Below are positions 60,601-64,000 of a DNA stretch of 64,000 nt, piece after piece. Origin of the DNA: CALRQJ02 sp943370285 (GTDB lineage: Bacteria; Bacteroidota; Bacteroidia; Chitinophagales; Chitinophagaceae); NCBI GenBank assembly GCA_943370285.1, contig CALRQJ020000014.1, forward strand, positions 46,030-110,029, given 5' to 3'. The notes under the pieces were generated by a model. The model worked only from the letters and a program-made list of their open reading frames with translations, was not told the origin of the DNA and did not search any database. Positions within the stretch are counted from its first letter, which is position 1, and each line of letters starts with the position of its first letter. The translations under genes were made by a program, and so were the position numbers.

Positions 60601-63600
60601 TGACTCCAACATTTATCAGTGCTATACACATGAATGTGTACAGTACAACCAACGGAGACCCTGTTACCACAACTGCAGCAGCTTGGGATGGTTCAGCAAA
60701 TACCTCTAGCGCAAGTGCACTACCTATAGGTTTGACCACAGGAGTAAATGCAATATGGATAGGCACACAAGGTGTGGTGAGTTCAGAATTTATGAATGCC
60801 CGATATGGCAATTGTGGTGCACCGGGTATTGCCGGACCATTTTCGGGATTGCGTAGTGCTTTAAACAATCAAGCCAACTGGCTTAAAAATAACAGTACCC
60901 CTCCGGGCTTTACTTTGCCAGTAGGTTGTAATTTCTTTGGTTTACAGGCACCTGTTATCAATAACTCCGCTTCTTTGACTGCGTTTACAAGTTGTACGGG
61001 TGCTGCATCGGCTGAACAAAGCTTCACTGTATCCGGTAGTAACCTTACATCGAATATTACTGTAACAGCACCTACCGGTTTTGAAGTGTCAACAACAAGT
61101 GGTAGTAGTTTTAATTCCTTTGTTACGCTTACACCATCAAGTGGGGCGGTTGCTAGTACAACGATTTATGTCAGAATGTCTGCATCTGCTTCAGGCACAC
61201 CATCAGGCAACATTACTTTAGCATCAATAGGAGTGACAACCGTTAATATTGCCGTTTCCGGTACAGTTAACTTAATACCAACAACCCCAACCATTACACC
61301 TGGTGGACCTACTACATTCTGTACAGGTGGAAGTGTTACATTAACATCTTCATCTGCTACGGGTAATTTATGGTCAACTAGTGAAACTACACAATCAATA
61401 ACTGTTAGTACTGCAGGTATTTATACCGTAACTGTAACTAGTGGCGGTTGTACTTCGGCTGCATCTGCAGGTACAACGGTTACAGTAAATACAATACCAT
61501 CTGCTCCATCTATAACACCAGGTGGTCCAACAACATTCTGTACTGGTGGCAGTGTGACTTTAACGTCTTCATCGGCTACCGGTAATTTGTGGTCAACGAA
61601 TGAAACCACGCAATCTATAACGGTAACAACAGGCGGAACCTATACGGTAACGGTAACCACAAACGGTTGTACTTCTGCAGCTTCTGTAGGAACAACTGTT
61701 ACAGTAGAACCTTTACCAACAACCGCCAATGCAGGCCCGGATATCAATGCTTGTATCAATCCGGGTACGGCTACTATGGCAGCTAATGCACCCTCAGTGG
61801 GTACTGGTGCCTGGTCGCAAATAGGCGGCCCTGTTACAACCAGTTTCGGAGTAAATAATCCTATTACTATTGTGGTGGGGTTAAATACAGCAGGTACCTA
61901 TACTTATGTTTGGACCATCAGTAATGGTACTTGTACGCCTTCGAGAGATACCATGACTATTACAGTCAACACCAATCCAGCATCGTTTACTTTGACTGGC
62001 GGTGGAACTTTCTGTCCCGGTTCAACTACTCTTTCTGGTCCGGTTGATCCCAATTATACCTATTTATGGCAAAGAAGTCTCACTGGTATTGCCAATCCAA
62101 ATAGTTATGGCAATTTTGGAGGTACGGCTTCTACGCAGGATGTAACATCATCGGGTAATTATAGATTAATCGTTACCAACCAGCTCGGTTGTTCAACATC
62201 CGATTCAACCCCGGTAAGCATGGCCGACCATGTATTCAATGGCTCATTGGGTGTAGGTGATGCACAACAGACAGGTCGCTTAAACCGATTTGCAGCTTTA
62301 AGTACCTGTGCAGCGCCCAAATCCTGTCCACTTACATTTACAACAACTGGTGCTAGGTATTATGATAGTTATACCATTACCAATCCCCAGAGTGTACCCG
62401 TTTGTGCTACGATTGGCCTTAGAAGTGATTGCGGCACCAGTCTTTTCAATGTAGCGTACTTGGGTAGCTTCAATCCCACATCATTGTGTACCAATTACTT
62501 GGGAGACCCGGGTTCATCGTTCCCTGGTACCGGATACATGGAAGTTATCATTCCTGCTAATGCCACTATTGTAGTGGTAGTACATGAAGTTAATCCAGGT
62601 ACTGGCTGTTCCAGCTATCAATTAACGGTAGATGTTCCAAGAGATTTGTCTGTAATTACAGCAACTCCGCCTTCTGTAGCATTTAACGCTACTTCTACCT
62701 TGGCTGCGCCACCTGCAAATAGTTATTCTTGGAGTCCAGGAGGAGCTACTACGCAATCCATTACAACTGCTCCAATAACCGCAGCAACTAAATACTATGC
62801 CACTTTAGGATATGGTAATGTGGGTTGTAATAGAGTAGATTCTGTAACAGTAAATTTATCTTGCACATCGCCAACTATAACTTGTCCTGCTAATATTTCT
62901 GTTAACAATGCAAACGGACAATGTAATGCAACTGTAACTTATGGTGCTCCCACTGTTTCGGGTTCTCCTGCACCAACACTTACCTATGCCTTTACAGGTG
63001 CTACAACAGCAAGTGGAAATGGTACCGGAAGCGGTTCAACATTTAGTGTAGGTGTTACTACGGTTACCATAACCGCAACCAATACATGCGGAACAAATGA
63101 TTGCTCCTTTACAGTTACTGTAACTGATAACCAACCGCCAACTGTTACAACAGGATCAATTGGTAGCTGTTATGCTACTGTAGCTGCGGCACAAGCTGCT
63201 GCTTTAGCTGCTACAAGTGCAACGGATAATTGTCCGGGTACATTAACAGAAACAGCAAGTACTGTGGGTACTTGTAGTGCAGTAATTACTGTTAGAACAA
63301 CAGATGTGGCAGGCAATTTCACTGATGTTACATACAATACAAGAATTGACAATACAGCACCAACAGTAACTGCAGGTACAATCGGAAGTTGCTATCCAAC
63401 AGTAGCTGCCGCACAGGCAGCAGCATTGGCTGCCACAAGTGCAACGGATAATTGTCCGGGTACATTGACAGAAGTAGCAAGTACAGTTGGAACTTGTAGC
63501 GCAGTGATTACGGTTACTACGACAGATGGTTGTGGTAATGCAACACAGGTTACATACAATACAAGAATTGACAATACGGCCCCAACAGTTACTGCTGGTA

Positions 63601-64000
63601 CAATCGGAAGTTGCTATGCAACTGCTGCTGCTGCTGAAGCTGCTGCCTTGGCTGCAACAACTGCAACTGATAATTGTCCAGGAGCATTAACTGAAGTAGC
63701 AAGTACAGTTGGAACATGTAGCGCTGTGATTACAGTTACAACAACTGACGGTTGTGGTAATGCAACACAGGTTACATACAATACAAGAATTGACAATACT
63801 GCTCCAACCGTTACTGCTGGTACAATCGGAAGTTGCTATGCAACTGCTGCTGCTGCTGAAGCAGCTGCCTTGGCTGCAACAACTGCAACTGATAATTGTC
63901 CAGGAGCATTAACTGAAGTAGCAAGTACAGTTGGAACATGTAGCGCTGTGATTACAGTTACAACAACTGACGGTTGTGGTAATGCAACATCAGTAACTTA
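57657..64000 (+). CDS. Giant repetitive secreted adhesin-like protein, 3' partial
   Basis: Open from the ATG at 57657 to the window edge (over 2100 codons, no stop found on reading through). Signal peptide MNFFRKIFIIVSLLIFSQ ending in QAQ. Three ~423-residue super-modules start near residues 29, 452 and 876. Each begins with the INFTDNGW domain shared with the preceding gene; the first two also contain an Ig-like domain (YQWQVDNGG) and a Cys-containing YRYTTNGGASYLPYTPG segment. Further Ig-like repeats follow (two near-identical TPGGPTTFCTGGS units), then a HYR-like CPANISV domain and 74-residue repeats running off the end. A T9SS sorting domain is expected beyond the window. Confidence 0.9.
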   Translation, partial: MNFFRKIFIIVSLLIFSQKTIQAQTTLVAGDIAITGYQGFGASATADEFSFVLLRNITANTAINFTDNGWLSTNVFRTGETTVTWTSATALNAGTEVKIVGLTPTLAGAGNPGTVTGAALSLSANGDQILAYQGTVGSPTFITAIHMNVYSTTNSDPVTTTAAAWDGTANTGFSSALPTGLTNGVNAMWIGTQGDINSEKDNARFICAGDLSTAVSIKGLIFDQSKWTTSDGDPSGLILPTGCSYITAAAAPTINTNPVNSTICAGANTSFSITATGAVTYQWQVDNGGGFANITDNVIYTGATTTSLNITAAPASFNGYLYRCIASNGTGPTNSTAGTLTVNALPAGPTLLAKTPATATVADGTPVSATFNAGSGGTGCSDDYRYTTNGGASYLPYTPGSNISTTGLAAGSGTVTIEGRRANCSAGCQGNYVALASWVVTPLPAGATTLNAGDIAFSSYAAITDEFSFVVLRNIGPGTVINFTNNGWLSTNVFRTGEESVTWTSNAAYAAGTEIKISGLTATLQNGGSAGTVTGTALTLNINGDQILAYRGSAGAPTFISAIHMNVYSIAGGDAVNTSAAAWDGASNSVNASALPTGLTTGTNAIWIGTQGVSASEFDNSRYGNCAGPGTLGPVATLRATLNNQANWISNNNSPTPGFAIPTGCNYLGIGTPPNLTGQPANTAVCELSNTSFAITVTGASTYQWQVDDGTGFVNITDNAIYSGATTATLNITAAPFSINNTQYRCIVSNGSGSVTSNGASLTLTPLAVAPTLLAKTPATSTVADGTPVSATFNNGSGGAICTDDFRYTTDGGATYLPYTPGANISTTGLAAGSGWIFIEGRRAGCSGILACDAAYRVLASWYVTPLPVSATTLNAGDIAFTGYTSTTATSDFSFVLLRNVGPGTTINFTDNGWLSTNVFRTGENTVTWTAPAGGLTAGTEITIAGLTATKAGGGAAGTVTGTALGLSQIGDQVLAYRGPTVTPTFISAIHMNVYSTTNGDPVTTTAAAWDGSANTSSASALPIGLTTGVNAIWIGTQGVVSSEFMNARYGNCGAPGIAGPFSGLRSALNNQANWLKNNSTPPGFTLPVGCNFFGLQAPVINNSASLTAFTSCTGAASAEQSFTVSGSNLTSNITVTAPTGFEVSTTSGSSFNSFVTLTPSSGAVASTTIYVRMSASASGTPSGNITLASIGVTTVNIAVSGTVNLIPTTPTITPGGPTTFCTGGSVTLTSSSATGNLWSTSETTQSITVSTAGIYTVTVTSGGCTSAASAGTTVTVNTIPSAPSITPGGPTTFCTGGSVTLTSSSATGNLWSTNETTQSITVTTGGTYTVTVTTNGCTSAASVGTTVTVEPLPTTANAGPDINACINPGTATMAANAPSVGTGAWSQIGGPVTTSFGVNNPITIVVGLNTAGTYTYVWTISNGTCTPSRDTMTITVNTNPASFTLTGGGTFCPGSTTLSGPVDPNYTYLWQRSLTGIANPNSYGNFGGTASTQDVTSSGNYRLIVTNQLGCSTSDSTPVSMADHVFNGSLGVGDAQQTGRLNRFAALSTCAAPKSCPLTFTTTGARYYDSYTITNPQSVPVCATIGLRSDCGTSLFNVAYLGSFNPTSLCTNYLGDPGSSFPGTGYMEVIIPANATIVVVVHEVNPGTGCSSYQLTVDVPRDLSVITATPPSVAFNATSTLAAPPANSYSWSPGGATTQSITTAPITAATKYYATLGYGNVGCNRVDSVTVNLSCTSPTITCPANISVNNANGQCNATVTYGAPTVSGSPAPTLTYAFTGATTASGNGTGSGSTFSVGVTTVTITATNTCGTNDCSFTVTVTDNQPPTVTTGSIGSCYATVAAAQAAALAATSATDNCPGTLTETASTVGTCSAVITVRTTDVAGNFTDVTYNTRIDNTAPTVTAGTIGSCYPTVAAAQAAALAATSATDNCPGTLTEVASTVGTCSAVITVTTTDGCGNATQVTYNTRIDNTAPTVTAGTIGSCYATAAAAEAAALAATTATDNCPGALTEVASTVGTCSAVITVTTTDGCGNATQVTYNTRIDNTAPTVTAGTIGSCYATAAAAEAAALAATTATDNCPGALTEVASTVGTCSAVITVTTTDGCGNATSVT
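57741..61000 (+). repeat. Three ~1.27-kb coding super-repeats
   Basis: Equivalent positions (AGDIA codons) at 57741, 59010 and 60282 give periods of 1269 and 1272 bases. The INFTDNGW-type domain is present in all three; the third copy loses the Ig-like segment. DNA similarity is moderate, so the duplication is old. Confidence 0.85.
63162..64000 (+). repeat. 222-bp (74-residue) tandem coding repeats
   Basis: The unit anchored on GGAAGTTGCTAT begins at 63162, 63384, 63606 and 63828, exactly 222 bases apart. Copies 3 and 4 differ at about one base over the first ~150 bases, while copies 1 and 2 are more divergent. Conserved residues are Cys, ATDNCPG, VGTCSAVITV and DGCGNAT. Recent expansion within the adhesin gene is indicated. 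Confidence 0.92.

Noticed and set aside
60305..60868. A 187-codon minus-strand frame and several others between 57.7 and 63.8 kb
   Set aside because: They mirror the repetitive Thr/Ala/Gly-rich adhesin frame on the plus strand, recur with its repeats and have no start context or family similarity.

Overview
The window comes from a Bacteroidota chromosome, most likely a member of the Chitinophagaceae or a close relative. The reasons are: type IX secretion (T9SS) type A sorting domains on several secreted proteins; many start regions carrying the Bacteroidota -7 promoter element TAnnTTTG and no Shine-Dalgarno sequence; family members typical of the phylum (DUF983, DUF3127, fused E1 alpha/beta dehydrogenase, FadN-type beta-oxidation protein); and AT-leaning codon use. 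No phage backbone, intact insertion sequence, rRNA operon or CRISPR array is visible. Three tRNA genes are present: Ser-GCT, Pro-TGG and Met-CAT.

Positions 1-45.8 kb are mostly core housekeeping genes. In order: the end of a hybrid histidine kinase; a secreted haem-motif protein; a fused 3-hydroxyacyl-CoA dehydrogenase/enoyl-CoA hydratase; glyA; a TRIC-family membrane protein; an ABC exporter pair; an ECF sigma factor; uvrA; a rhodanese-DUF2892-thioredoxin operon; a PhoD-like phosphatase; fumC; an enoyl-CoA hydratase; a FAD-dependent dehydrogenase; a DUF3127 protein; a 5'-nucleotidase split into two genes with the domain order reversed; dnaA with DnaA-box-like sites upstream (candidate origin); two tRNAs; a thioesterase; rdgB; ilvE; tyrS; a 1635-residue gingipain-family (C25) T9SS protein; an M20 dipeptidase; a sensor kinase; pth; a fumarylacetoacetate hydrolase-family enzyme; a fused E1 2-oxoacid dehydrogenase; and a dihaem cytochrome c peroxidase.

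The accessory part is about 46.2-64 kb. It has an unusual density of protein- or small-molecule-modifying enzymes: two PhyH-family oxygenases, a PiuC-type 2-oxoglutarate oxygenase, an aspartyl/asparaginyl beta-hydroxylase, a sulfotransferase and an APS kinase that could supply its PAPS. With them is a Tat-exported 5'-nucleotidase-like protein that has lost its metal ligands. These lie beside two tandem tail-collar (MdpB-like) proteins, a periplasmic-binding-fold protein with no signal peptide, and a formyltransferase. Two secreted proteins follow that share a beta-sandwich module. The second is a giant repetitive adhesin that runs off the window; it has three ~423-residue super-modules, Ig-like and HYR-like domains, and 74-residue repeats, two copies of which are almost identical at the DNA level.

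The best candidate for an undescribed system is this 46.8-57.3 kb locus. A hydroxylation plus sulfation toolkit with a dedicated sulfate-activating kinase is clustered with non-phage tail-collar proteins. The hypothesis is that the collar proteins, or a product they carry, are modified by the enzymes. This is inferred from gene neighbourhood and not shown by the sequence itself.
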